Shown here piece by piece: positions 45,831 through 57,156 of a stretch of 64,000 bases of DNA. The notes below the pieces were generated by a model, which saw nothing but the letters and a program-made list of their open reading frames with translations, was not told where the DNA came from and ran no database searches. This stretch comes from Molossus alvarezi. Its lineage: Eukaryota; Chordata; Mammalia; Chiroptera; Molossidae. Made by a program: the position numbers and the translations under genes. The DNA is taken from assembly GCA_037176705.1 (NCBI GenBank), contig CM073888.1:44770810-44834809 (forward strand), read 5' to 3'. The number at the start of each line of letters is the position of its first letter. Position 1 is the first letter of the stretch.

Positions 45831-46381
45831 TCTCCATATCTGTATGCTCTTTTAAGTCTATTTTCCATATCCCCTTCCCACTTCCTTTCAGGGAATGGTA
45901 GTAGTTGTGTGTGTGTATGTAGGTGTATCTTATATTTTTAAATTTTTTCCAAGGACAAAAATGCCTAATAGTTTAAGAACAACCTCACCTGGTTGTTTTA
46001 GCCACAAGACCACTCTGCTGTCTGGCCAGATGATTGCCAAATGGAACGAAAAATGCGTACGTAATTTAATTTAAAAGGCCAGGTTTTGATAAGGGGGTCA
46101 CTATCCATAGGATGAATATGTCTGAAGCCTGGTGATATCACAGTTCCCTTTCCCCCTTCACTTGCGGGGTAATGGACAAGGGTGGTGTTCTCTAGGTATT
46201 TGTCACGTGGTTGAGATTCTGCAGTTGTAATAAGATACCAAGTTCTGGTTGGCTTTTGTCATTCCAGCCACTTACAACATGTAACTGTTTGAAGAAAATA
46301 AAAACTGTAACAGTTCTATTTTTGTTCCAGTTAAAAATACTTCAACATAGGCAATGTCAACATAGACAACCCAGTATTTTT

Positions 46382-46585
46382 AAAATATGTTTTTATTGAT
46401 TTTTTTTTTTAGAGAGAGAGATAGAAACATCAATGTGAGAGAGAAACATCAGTTGGCTGCCTCCTGCACACCCCGCACTGGGGATCGAGCCCACAACCCC
46501 GGGCATGTGCCCTGACCAGGAATTAAACCATGACCTCTCAGTCCATGGGACAATGCTCAATCCACTGAGCCACACGGGCAGGGCA
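46382..46585 (-). repeat. Ves SINE form B
   Basis: Perfect 16-bp duplication ACAACCCAGTATTTTT at 46366-46381 and from 46586. Confidence 0.95.
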
Positions 46586-46938
46586 ACAACCCAGTATTTT
46601 TTAAAGATAATAATATTTGGCTGTTTCATGGTATTAACTAAATGAACACCACCCCTGGTCACATCTTTAGGTTTCTATATTTATCAAAATCCATTTGCTA
46701 AATTACTACGTCAGAAAAGAGCAAGTCATTCCAAGTTTTTCTCACATGGTTACTGAGAATAAAGAGGGAATAGAGGAGAAATGTCACAGGGGAATATTTC
46801 TTTGTATGTGGGCTTATAGGGCTGGGATGGATAGAAGATTGTAAAAGTTAATTGTTGAACTGCCCAGTCAACTACATTTTTGTATGTCACAGGGTTGCTG
46901 GGAGTTATATATAGTCACTATTAAAAATACCCATTTGG

Positions 46939-47200
46939 GCCTTGGCCGGTTTGGCTCAGCGGTTAGAGCGTCGGCCTGCGGTCCAGAGAGACCCGGGTTC
47001 TTATACCTGCCAAGGGCATGTACTTTGGTTGCAGTTTGTCCCTGGCCCTGGTTGGGTCGTGCGGGTGGCAGCCACTCGATGTGTCCCTTTCACGTCGATG
47101 TTTCTCTCTCTCTCTCTCTCTCTTCCTCTCTCTCCCTCCCACTCTATCTGTACAAAAAATGGAAAAATGTCCTCGGGTGAGGATAAAAAAATAAAAATAA
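46939..47200 (+). repeat. Ves SINE form A inserted in the head of another
   Basis: Flanks AAAAATACCCATTTGG (46923-46938) and AAAAATACCCACTTGG (47201-47216). The duplication includes the first bases of the older SINE that follows. Confidence 0.92.
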
Positions 47201-47212
47201 AAAAATACCCAC

Positions 47213-47437
47213 TTGGCTCAGCGGTTAGAGCATCAGCCCTCAGACTGAAGGATCTCAGGTTTGATTCCTGGTCAAGGGCACGTACCTGAGTTGCAGGTTT
47301 GATCCCCGGCCCAGATCAGGGTCATGCACGAGGCAACCAATCAATGGGTCTCTCTCACATTAACTTTTCCTTCCTTCCCTCCCTTCCACTCTATCTAAAA
47401 ATCAATGGAAAAATATCCTCGAGTGAGGATTAACAAA
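47213..47437 (+). repeat. Ves SINE form A, older, disrupted 5' head
   Basis: CTTGGCTCAGCGGTTAGAGC through TATCCTCGAGTGAGGATTAA. Its normal GCCCTGGCCGG start is replaced by the target duplication of the preceding copy. Confidence 0.9.
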
Positions 47438-48476
47438 AACAACAACAAATACATATATATATTCATTATTGTACATTAAAATCTGGGATAGAACAGATTT
47501 TAAGATATCTTTTTTCTTATAACAGTAATATATATTTATTATAGAAAATATATTACAGGTTTCCCCCACTATCCAAAAGCATGATGTAGGAGAACTCTTT
47601 TGTAAACCGAAACAGCGTAAAATGAAGAACCGATTGTCATTAATTTATATGGAAGAAATGTTGAGCATTCCCAGCCCCCACATCACCCACCATGTCATAC
47701 CAAGTAACACGTATAACCTGAAACAGCGCCGGCCAGTGAAGGCGGTGCCGCTGTCGCTGCCCAGGGTGCGCGCTGGCCTAGAGCAGTTGAAGGGCTCACT
47801 GCGAAACACACACTAAATGCTGTTCTCGATTTTCATCTTTTTCTGTGAAAGCAGAAATCCTCGTTGAATTTCTTCCAATTAGCGAAAACAGGTACTAATG
47901 TAGGTCTTTTGTACCAACAATGTGGTGTAACTGGAACTTTAGAAAAGCAGGAGATACCATAAATGTAGAAAAACGTAAAAAATGAAATAAAAATGACCCA
48001 TAATTCCACCAGGCTAAGGTAATGTTGATAAACATCATGGTGTATTTCCTTTTAGCTTTTTTTCTATGCATAAATTATTTTTAGACAAAATTGGGATCAT
48101 GCTGTACATTTAGTTTTGTATCTTACATTTTTGATTTGATAGTAAATCATGAACATTTCTCTATGATATTAAATAGGATGATTTTAATGTCTATATAATA
48201 TAAACACATATTTTCTATATAACTTTTAATGTGTTGAATATTTTAATGGGGTCAAAATGCATACCTTTTAATTCCTATATTTTTTTACATAGCTTATTTT
48301 TAGTTTCTAATATGCAAAAGAAGATACTATGACCCAAAGGAAAAATAAGAAATTATTATACTGCCTTTTGAAAAATAATAGAAAAAATTATTCAAATAAT
48401 ATCAAAGTGCTACATAAATCAAAGAACAAGGGAAACATGGGAATTTAGGTTGAAAGTCGCTTCTCTTTTTCACATT
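47438..48476. other. AT-rich sequence with ancient L1-like part
   Basis: 47985-48250 contains TGACCCATAATTCCACCAGG, TTTTTTCTATGCATAAATTA and TTGGGATCATGCTGTACAT, blocks of a very old L1-type repeat. The rest is unassigned. Confidence 0.45.
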
Positions 48477-48491
48477 AAAAATGTCAGAATA

Positions 48492-48742
48492 GCCCTGACC
48501 GGTTTTGCTCAGTGGTTTAGCGTGTCGGTCTGTGGACCAGAGAGACCCAGGTTCAGTTCTCACTAAGGGCATGTACCTCAGTTGCGGTTTGTCCCCGGCC
48601 CTAGTTGGGGTTGTGTGGGTGGCAGCCAGTCAATGTCTCTCTCTCACATGGATGTTTCTCTCTCTCTCTTCTTCCCTCCCTCCCTCCCACTCTATCTGAA
48701 GATAAATGCAAAAATGTCCTCAAGTGAGGATTAAAAAAAAAA
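48492..48742 (+). repeat. Ves SINE form A
   Basis: Flanks GTCAGAATA at 48483-48491 and 48743-48751. Confidence 0.92.
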
Positions 48743-48960
48743 GTCAGAATAATCTAATAGTTAAAGATGACCCTCCACAGTTAAAGACTAAAGATAGTAG
48801 TTGTCTAGTTATGGCCTTTCCACATGTCAGTACTGCTTCAACAAACATTAGCATAATTTGAAAATATTTAAAGGTACTGTTTTAAGTCAACAACTTTTTT
48901 TCCAATAAAAAAAAGGTGTTTAAGACTTAAGTTTGCCCTATAACAATGCATTCTGTGACT

Positions 48961-49073
48961 TTTTTTTTTTTTTTTGGTACATGCCCCTAGCCACTAGGGT
49001 CTAGCAGAACCGAACCCAGGACTCTCTGGTCCGCAGGCCGACGCTCCAACCGCTGAGCCAAACCGGCCAGGGC
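48961..49073 (-). repeat. head-only Ves SINE, second case
   Basis: Read on the minus strand: GGCCCTGGCCGGTTTGGC to GGGGCATGTACC, then directly a long A-run. Body and tail are absent. Duplication CATTCTGTGACT (48949-48960) and CATTCTGGGACT (49074-49085). It has a small internal CTAG-type duplication near 49000. The end point (GTACC plus A) is the same as at 10951-11045. Confidence 0.93.
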
Positions 49074-49265
49074 CATTCTGGGACTATTTGATGAACTTAT
49101 TAATTCTTCTCTACAGGAAGGAATGAGGTCAAAACAGTACAAACACATTCAATAACCATGTGTTCTACCATGTTTACTTTGTAGGTACAAGCCCAGGAAC
49201 CAGACTTTCAAATAAAGGAAGGAACACCCTTGATTCATAGTAGTATTGAAAAGGGAGACAGGTGG

Positions 49266-49295
49266 ATAAACACACACACACACACACACACACAC
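49266..49295. repeat. (CA)n microsatellite
   Basis: About 14 CA units after GGATAAA. Confidence 0.97.
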
Positions 49296-49380
49296 GAGCC
49301 CAAATGCATAGTGAAATTTTTCACTAGTTCTAGACTATCTTTTACATAATAAAATTTTAGAGTGTTAAAGTGATCTTTCT

Positions 49381-49636
49381 TTCTTTTTTTTTTTATCCTC
49401 ATCCAAGGACATTTTTCCATTTTTTGTACAGACAGAGTGGGAGGGAGAGAGAGGAAGAGAGAGAGAGAGAGGGAAACATCTATGTGAAAGGGACACATCG
49501 AGTGGTCGCCACCCGCACGACCAACCAGGGCCGGGGACAGATTGCAACCGAGGTACATGCCCTTAGCGGGAACCGAACCCGGGTCTCTCTGGACCGCAGG
49601 CGGACGCTCCAACCGCTGAGCCAAACCCGCCAGGGC
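49381..49636 (-). repeat. Ves SINE form A, young
   Basis: Perfect 15-bp duplication TAAAGTGATCTTTCT at 49366-49380 and 49637-49651. Confidence 0.95.
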
Positions 49637-49749
49637 TAAAGTGATCTTTCTAACATTTATACTATTTAACCAGAGGTCTGAAGTGAAAGCTAAAATATTG
49701 TGAATTTAATTTCATCTCTTGATGTTAATTTCCTCTGTAGTCTGAATTA

Positions 49750-49950
49750 CACAGTGGAACGGACTGACAGGAAACCTAAGTGCCAATGTCAGTTCAACTG
49801 TGATCACGAACACAGTGTTTAACTTCTTTGGGACTCGGTTTCCCATCTGTGAAGTGGCAGTAATTACAAAGCCCTTAGGTGAAGCTGAGATAACTACGTG
49901 AGAAAGTGTTATGAGCATTTAAAAAGCATTGCCCAAGATACATCAAGCAA
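49750..49950 (+). repeat. MIR
   Basis: CTTTGGGACTCGGTTTCCCA, TGAAGTGGCAGTAATTACAA, AAAAAGCATTGCCCAAG follow the forward MIR order. Confidence 0.65.
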
Positions 49951-50186
49951 TTATTATTATACTCCTGTTATTAATTCCTCCAAGTAGAAATGAAGCTATT
50001 AACTGAAATACCACCCAACAACACAGGGAAGCTCTATCTTTAAGATTTTTAAAGAACTTTGGAAATGAAAGGATGCTAAGAGTTTTTCCACAGGAGTTCG
50101 ATCTGGTCCCAGCTGAATTTGTTTTAGTATAAGGGGTGGTGATTGTGCTCCAGCGGAGTCACTAAAAATAGAGATCTTATGCTTTT

Positions 50187-50248
50187 TTTTTTTTAATCCT
50201 TACTTGAGGATATTTTTCCATTTATTTTGAGATAGAGAGGGAGGGAGG

Positions 50249-50302
<54 letters not shown>

Positions 50303-50312
50303 TTGCCAGGGC
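50187..50312 (-). repeat. Ves SINE with deleted body
   Basis: Perfect 16-bp duplication GAGATCTTATGCTTTT at 50171-50186 and 50313-50328. Between them the minus strand has only GCCCTGGCAATG, (TC)n and the form A 3' tail. The tRNA-like head beyond its first 8 bases and the central body are missing. The (GA)n at 50250-50297 is pure and long. Confidence 0.92.
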
Positions 50313-50516
50313 GAGATCTTATGCTTTTCAAAATATTTTTTTATTATAAAACATAAAGTGAGAATGAATTGTATAACAAATCCCCATAGACCCATCACTA
50401 ACATTTAACAGTTGTCAAGATTCCATTCCCTTTTTCTTTCTCTCTATTTTTTAATACTTAGAATATGTACATTAATGGACATACCATAAAAATACTACTT
50501 TTTTGTTGTTGTTGTA

Positions 50517-50573
50517 GTTAATCCTCACCTGAGGACATTTTTCCATTGATTTTCAGATAGAATGGAAGGGAGG

Positions 50574-50613
<40 letters not shown>

Positions 50614-50778
50614 CTTCGATGTGATAGAGACACATGGATTGGTTGCCTCCTGCACAATCCTGACTGGGGCAGAAGATAGAACCTACAACCCAGGTGTGTG
50701 CCCTTGACCTGGAATTGAACCTGTGACCCTGTGGTGTGCGGCTGACACTCTAACCACTGAGCAAGGCTAGCCACGGCC
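50517..50778 (-). repeat. Ves SINE form A
   Basis: AATCCTCACCTGAGGACATT through CTAGCCACGGCC, with a pure (GA)n run at 50579-50610. Confidence 0.88.
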
Positions 50779-50810
50779 TCATTTCTTTGTTTCTAAATAT
50801 GTTTTTATTG

Positions 50811-51090
50811 CCCTGGCCAGTTTGACTCAGCAGTTAGAGCATAAGCCCATGGTCCAGAGAGACCCAGGTTTCGGTTCCTGGTAAGGGCATGTACCTCGGT
50901 TGCAGTTAGTCTCTGGCCCCAGTTGGGGTCGTGTGGGTGACAACCACTCGATGTGTCTCTCTCACATCGATGTTTCTCTCTCGCATCAATGTTTCTCTCT
51001 CGCATCAATGTTTCTCTTTCTCTCTTCCTCCCTCTTGCTTTATCTGAAGATGAATGCAAAAGTGTCCTCGGTGAGTATAAAAAAAAATTT
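50811..51090 (+). repeat. Ves SINE form A with triplicated pyrimidine block
   Basis: GCATCAATGTTTCTCTCTC, about 20 bp, occurs three times in a row at about 50967-51022. Other copies have one unit. Confidence 0.9.
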
Positions 51091-51705
51091 TTTTTCTAGC
51101 CATGAAACACACACAAAAAATTCTCTACAGGTTTGGAAGTTTTTTATGTCCAAACATGGGTAGAAATTATTTTCCCATTGATTTATATGTATTCCTGCAT
51201 TAAGTATGAACAAAGTAAAATAAAAAAATAAAGTAAAAACCAAGGAATATTTATGTACAGTAGAATTCATCCTTTTTAGACACAGTGCAAGGAGTTTTGA
51301 CAAATGTATACAACTGTGCAACCCACCATGACCAACATCAAGATTTAGAACAGTTCCTGTCATTTGCCTTTGGTTCTGCCTGTTGTATTCTATTTTGCCA
51401 TGATTTTGTACTTTTTAAAAGCTACTACAGCCATGATTTAATGTAAACAGATTCTTTCAACAAATAGCTCATAATTCTCTTCTGTGTTTTAAACAAACAG
51501 ATTATATAGCCTGAGTGTACATTCTACCTGGGGAGGTGAAGACACATGTAACTAATAAAATACATTTTTTTCTGTTAAAGGAGCTTCTAAATTTAGAAGT
51601 TAGAAATTTAGAAGTTCCTTTAGCAAAGCTGAATAGAATTGCTCTTTTCATTTGAACGTTTGTGGGTTAAACAGTAGGTTGAAGAAGCAAAAAGGAGTGT
51701 GGCAG

Positions 51706-51913
51706 CCCTGGCTGGTGTGGCTCAGTTGGTTGAGTGTTGTCTCAGGCACCGGAAGGTTGTGGGTTCGATTTCTGGTCAGGGCACATGCCCAGGTTACAGG
51801 TCTGATACCTGGTCGGGGTACAAGTGCAGGAGGCAGCCAATTCCTGGTGCTCTCTCACATCAATGTTTCTCTCTCTCTCCTCCCTTCCTCTCAATCTAAA
51901 AATATAAAATTAA
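51706..51913 (+). repeat. Ves SINE form B variant
   Basis: Perfect 17-bp duplication AAAAAGGAGTGTGGCAG at 51689-51705 and 51914-51930. Head has TGGCTCAGTTGGTTGAG, intermediate between forms B and C. Confidence 0.95.
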
Positions 51914-52104
51914 AAAAAGGAGTGTGGCAGCCTCTAAAAAGACTTTTGGTAGTTTTGCTATTTTCAACATGCTGCTGAAGGGGATCAGGATATCTCCCAC
52001 TCCCTCGCTCACCCCCAAACATGCTACTTTGGCATAAGGATTATTTTGAGCTGAAGGTAACTGAAAAACAGCTAATTTGGGGAAAGCTCTAAAACCAGAG
52101 GATA

Positions 52105-52293
52105 GGCCCTGACCAGGTAGCTCAGTTGGTTAGAGCATCGTCCTGCTACACCAAGGTTGTGGTTCAATCCCTGGTTAGGGCACATACAAGAATCAGCCAC
52201 TGAATGCATCAATAAGTGGAACAACAAATCAATGTTTCTCTCTCTCTCCCCCTTCTTCTCTCTCTAAAAATAAATAAATACTTTTTAAAAACC
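52105..52293 (+). repeat. Ves SINE form C
   Basis: TAGCTCAGTTGGTTAGAGC head, AAATAAATAAATAC tail; flanks CCAGAGGATA at 52095-52104 and 52294-52303. Confidence 0.9.
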
Positions 52294-52303
52294 CCAGAGG
52301 ATA

Positions 52304-53891
52304 TAACTTTGCCTTTTGTAAAGGAAATTTTCATTTGTAAAAGTGTATTCCTCTCCTGTAGCAGGAAGAGGAGACAGACTCTGGAGGCAACGCATCTCCC
52401 GAGGTGACGAGTCTGCTTTGCAAACCCTACAACCCTTCTTTCCCATACGTTTCCCAGTTGCCTTCCCACAGCCCGCCCTCCTCCCAGCCAAAGGCCAAAC
52501 CCTCTTCTCCACACTTAGGTAAAATGTGCCTCTTTCAGTTTTCACTCCTGTTCTGAGAAACTCCCATATTCATGTGTCATAAACCCTTTTCTCCTGTTAC
52601 TCCGTCTTTTGTCAGATTTTTGTAGGGTCCCAGATACTGGATCTAAGAAGGTAGAGTAAAAAGTTTCTTCCTCCCCTACACTACTCATACCATTTGAATT
52701 TTTTTTTCCTGTTGAAATTGGCCTGCTTGTGGCCAATTTTATCCAAGTAAAAAAGACCAGCAGGTGACAGTTAAAGGAGAGGCCCACGCTTTGTTCATCT
52801 TTATATTCCCAGTGGCTGGCATGATACTTTGCACATGCTAGGCCTTTAATACATGGGTGCTGAGGAAGTGAGCCAGTGAATGATCAGAAGGGTGCTGAGG
52901 GCCTAAAAAAGGTAGCAGCCGTGAGACTAAGAAAAAAGACCACTTGTGTGTGTTTGGTGACAAAGCTTCAGGGTAGATGGTGTGTGATGGATCCTGGCCT
53001 TTTAATCAATGTATGTGGAAGTTAGATGGTACAAAAGAGAGACATCACAGTGTCTGAAAATACATTGCAAGGATTTGCATTTTCTTTTCCCTCTCTGTGT
53101 ATTTCTTTATATGGTAAGTTGCCTTAGAAGAAAATAGTATCTCCCTTTTTTGCAGGAGAAAGCTGTGTAGGAGAGATGAAAATTAAGTGAGCGAAACTGA
53201 ATCTGCCATGTGGCACAGCATTTCAGGGATTCTTCTCTGAGAACTGAAAGTGACAGTCTGTAGCTGCGCGGAGTGGTGTCTGCTGTCACATTGACATGCT
53301 CACCTTCATTTCAGCAGAGGAGCCCGAAACCTCCCAGTGCCTGTTGGTCAGTTCATTTCATCTGAAGGGTATTCCACGGTTCCTTCCTTTTTCTCCTTTG
53401 GACTTTGAAGTTTGTTTTGGTTTTCTAGGCTGCCTGGGAAGGATGACATACCCTAGTAAAAGCTTGCACCATAGAGACAGAATTTCTATGGCCGAGTCCT
53501 TTCTGGTCCCGCACTCCCATTGGACACTACAGCAGAGCTTCGCACGGAAGCCCCATGAGTGAGCTTAGCCCGCAGTCATGGTGAGAAGCAGCCTGGGGCG
53601 GAGTCCATTTGAATTTTTTTAATCGAAAGATATTTAATTAACAATAAGCAAATGAATATTCCAAGAAAAAAAGTTTAATATAGAGATTCAAGATTCACAT
53701 TATGATAAATGATATCATAATGATAAATATCCTTCTCTTGATAAATGTTCAACGATTGCTTTTTTTTCCCTATTTCACTTATCTTGCCATCTTTTTTTCT
53801 AGGCTTTCTATGACAGCAGCCCCTCCCCGCCCTGCCCCTTTTCCTATCTATTCATTTGAAGTTTGTCAGTTCAGTGGGAGATTGAATTTTT
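52304..53891. other. unassigned, with L2-like end
   Basis: 52785-52880 (TTGTTCATCTTTATATTCCC, AGTGGCTGGCATGATACTT) resembles an L2 3' end. The rest, including the frame at 53296-53562, is not recognised. Confidence 0.4.
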
Positions 53892-53901
53892 CTTGACTGC
53901 T

Positions 53902-54160
53902 TTTTTGTTTTGTTTTATGAATCTTCACCTGAGGATATTTTTCCATGGTTTTTTTAGATGGAGTGGAAGGGAGGGAGGGAGGGAGAGAGAGAGACATTGA
54001 TGTGAAAGAGACACATCGATTGGTCACCTCCCGCATGACCCCGACCAGGGCCGGGGATTGAACCTGCAACCCAGGTACGTGACCCTGACTGGGAATCGAA
54101 CCCATGGCCCATTGGTCCTTGGGCCAACACTCTAACCACTGAGCCAAACCGGCCAGGGCT
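53902..54160 (-). repeat. Ves SINE form A
   Basis: Flanks CTTGACTGCT at 53892-53901 and 54162-54171. Confidence 0.92.
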
Positions 54161-54171
54161 GCTTGACTGCT

Positions 54172-55262
54172 GTTGACAATAGCAGTGCATGATCATAAAG
54201 TTCAAGGATTTGGAGTTATGTTTCCCAATGTCCAAGCAGCAGTGATCCTCTGCACTTTGAGTCCCTCACAAAACCACAGGAAGTTTCACAAGAGATGGTC
54301 AAGCTTGTTTGTCTGCTTCTCTTACTTGTGTTACAACACAGCCCCCCACCCCCAACACGCTTTTCTTCATGTCATACCCTGCCTGGCAGTTCCCAAATTT
54401 CTGACAGATAAGCCTTAACTCCTCAGCTGATGTTTTAACAACAGCAGGGCCCTCACCTCTTTGGCCAGCTTGTCTTCACAACTTCAGTTGTTCACTGGGC
54501 TTATGTTTTTGCTGGTGACCTTTCCTCTCTTCCCTGAACTCCCATCGTCTTCCTCTCTGCCTCTCTCTCTCCTGTGGGACTCACCAAGTCTCTTCACATT
54601 TTCTGGTCTTTGGTTTATATTTTGATACATTCTTCCTAGACTTGTTAATTGCCTAGCCCTATTCTGTAATTATTATGGAATTGTTCCATGAGGTATGTTT
54701 TCTCACCGACTATATTAAAAGCTTTTGGGGACAGGGAACCTATCCAACACTTCTTTTATACCTTACCAAGTGTTCACAGTGTGATGCACGAAGTTAGGTC
54801 TCAGCGTGTACTCACTGTAACTAAAGACAGAGGTTGCAGAGCACCAAGGGGAAGCGAGGGAACTAACTCTGCTCCAGAAATCTGTCCATCTGCAATCCTC
54901 CTCTTCTTTTACAGGGGCAATGCATGCAGCCCAGTTTAAGCTGCCCTTAAGACCTCCTCCATAGAAAGTCCTAACCCACCATTAGTTTCTATTTGTATTT
55001 ATTAAGAAAAACCCCAATCTCCCTGGAATGCCTTTCCTGAACAAAAAAGCATTTCTGTTTACCCAAAGCTGTGTCTTAAGTCACAGATTTCAAAGTCAGA
55101 TACCTTGAGCTCTCGGTACAGGTACTATCTATTGATAAACAGTCATCTGTTAGCAGTAAATGTTACATATTTAACCACAAGCCATTCTCTACTTCTCCAT
55201 TCCTCCCTCCACCTCTCAGCCCTTGAAATTATTTAAATCTCAGGCAAAAAATTGCAGAAAAA
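54172..55262. other. unassigned sequence
   Basis: No gene or named repeat seen. Confidence 0.4.
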
Positions 55263-55278
55263 TGTCCTTTTATTCTTT

Positions 55279-55518
55279 TATCCTCACTCGAGGACATTTT
55301 TGCATTTATCTTCAGATAGAGCGGGAGGGTGAGAGGGAAGAAGAGAGAGAGAGAAACATCAATGTGAGGGAAGCACATCAACTGGCTGCCACCCACACAA
55401 CCCAAACCAGGACCGGGGACAAACTGCAACCGAGGTACGTGCCCTTAGTAGGAACCGAACCCAGGTCTCTCTGGTCTGTGGGCCAACACTCTAACTGCTG
55501 AGCCAAACTGGCCAGGGC
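55279..55518 (-). repeat. Ves SINE form A
   Basis: Perfect 16-bp duplication TGTCCTTTTATTCTTT at 55263-55278 and 55519-55534. Confidence 0.95.
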
Positions 55519-56014
55519 TGTCCTTTTATTCTTTATAGGTTACAAAATAAACATTTCCTCGGTGGGAACCCATTCGATAAGGGGGCCCAGTAGTGAGTAA
55601 TGACTCCTGACTCTGAGGACAGCATTAACCTTCCAGTCCCAGCTCTGCTACTAGACTCCTGAGAGAGATGATGATGATGTGAACCATAATAACGGCAAAA
55701 TGAATGCAGGTGTCTTCCGTTCCTATTCTAATTAATCAACAGAGAGCTAAAAGCCCCATAGCATGGGGAGGGGGTGAGGACTTGTTAGTAGGAAGGATTG
55801 ATCAAAATACATATTGGAAAGGTCAATGTCACGGCCAATTGAATAAAAACAATCCTCTCTCCTTTAAAAAACTTCAAATAGCAAATCTCTGTCTCACAAA
55901 TACCCTCTATTATAACTTATTTCAGATCAATTCGCTGCATATTATTTCTGACAGACAAAACCTGCTGGTTTTTCTCAGAGGCAGTCTGACTCGCTCTCAC
56001 TGGTTGAACTCAAC

Positions 56015-56215
56015 AGGCAGTGTAGTACAGTGGTTAGGAGGATGAATTTAGGAACCAGGCTGCTTCAGCGTGAGGTAGCTGTAATGGTCACCTCATGCTT
56101 CTCCTCCATCAGGGGAAAATTAGGGCTGCTGCGAGGATTAAATGAGTTAATACAGACCAAACCTGCAGAATAGTGCCTGGCACATAGTAAGAATTCAATA
56201 AATGTTCAATGATTA
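56015..56215 (+). repeat. MIR, nearly complete
   Basis: GTAGTACAGTGGTTAGGAGG, GAGGATTAAATGAGTTAATA, ATAGTGCCTGGCACATAGTA, TTCAATAAATGTTC. The best-preserved MIR in the window. Confidence 0.85.
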
Positions 56216-57139
56216 ATTTTTTTCCTTATCCAAGGGAGCCTCTTTAGGAATACTATTTTAGAAATTAAAAAAGACAGCACCAGTTGCTTCAGCTTTTTTT
56301 TTTTTATATATAGGATTTCTTTCATTGGATATGAATAAACTAGTTCTTTAATGAAGGCAAACAAAGTATGTTTACTCAGTAAAATTTCCAGCTATTTGAG
56401 GAACAACCTACTTAATTAAGTTTTAGTTTCAAATGCCCTTTGGAAGTCCTGTATCTTTGCCAAAATGATTCAATGGGTCATTTTGTTTTTAACTCATGTG
56501 AGGGAAGCTAGAGTTCTATACTGTTTTTCTTCACCATGTATACATCCATCTTTTTAGCTTGGCTAGTAATATTAGTTTTTAACTGTCTTATATGTAGTTA
56601 ATAGTAAGTGGAAATTACCAATGAACATCTTAGACCCCAGTGGTTTTGTGTGCTGTTTGCTGGATTTTTAAAATTTATGAAGCTATAACTTAAAAGTTTT
56701 ATTGTTACTATATTTAGTTTCTCAAACTTAAATTCATTTTGCTCTGGAATATTTTTTATTGTTTTCTGTTAAGGTTTCCATGGAAAAGAAAATTTTAGAC
56801 ATAGAAGTACTAAGTTATTTCCTCCTTTCTTTATAATCTTCTGTGAATATCATTGCAACCTCAAAGTGCCTAAAGGATCATATTAGATTTGTATCCATCT
56901 AGGCTTTATTGAAACTATTCTAATAGTTATTACCATTTAAAATAAAACATTTTTCACAAAATCACAGTGAGAGAATCTGTTTCATTATCATGACTTAAGT
57001 TTTCAGATATTTTAGGCTGAGGCCTCCTACTCCCATTCTATAATCTATGGATGCAATTTTTGTAGTGGTAAAATGTAATTCTTTAAAAGAAACTGCAGTT
57101 ATTATTTGTACTTTAGTTTCTTTTTAATTTTATAAAATT
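56216..57139. other. unassigned AT-rich sequence
   Basis: AT-rich, without gene or named repeat. Confidence 0.4.
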
Positions 57140-57156
57140 AAGAAATATTCCAGGCA

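Larger units (their letters stand above)
50330..51480 (-). repeat. ancient L1-type repeat hosting two SINEs
   Basis: ATTGTATAACAAATCCCCAT and AACATTTAACAGTTGTCAAG (left), then GTTTTGACAAATGTATACAA and TCAAGATTTAGAACAGTTCC (right) are parts of an old L1M-type repeat. The orientation of the parts is not fully certain. Confidence 0.5.

Noticed and set aside
50222..50300. CRISPR-like or tandem-repeat array
   Set aside because: A simple (GA)n run inside a SINE, with no spacers. This is mammalian DNA.
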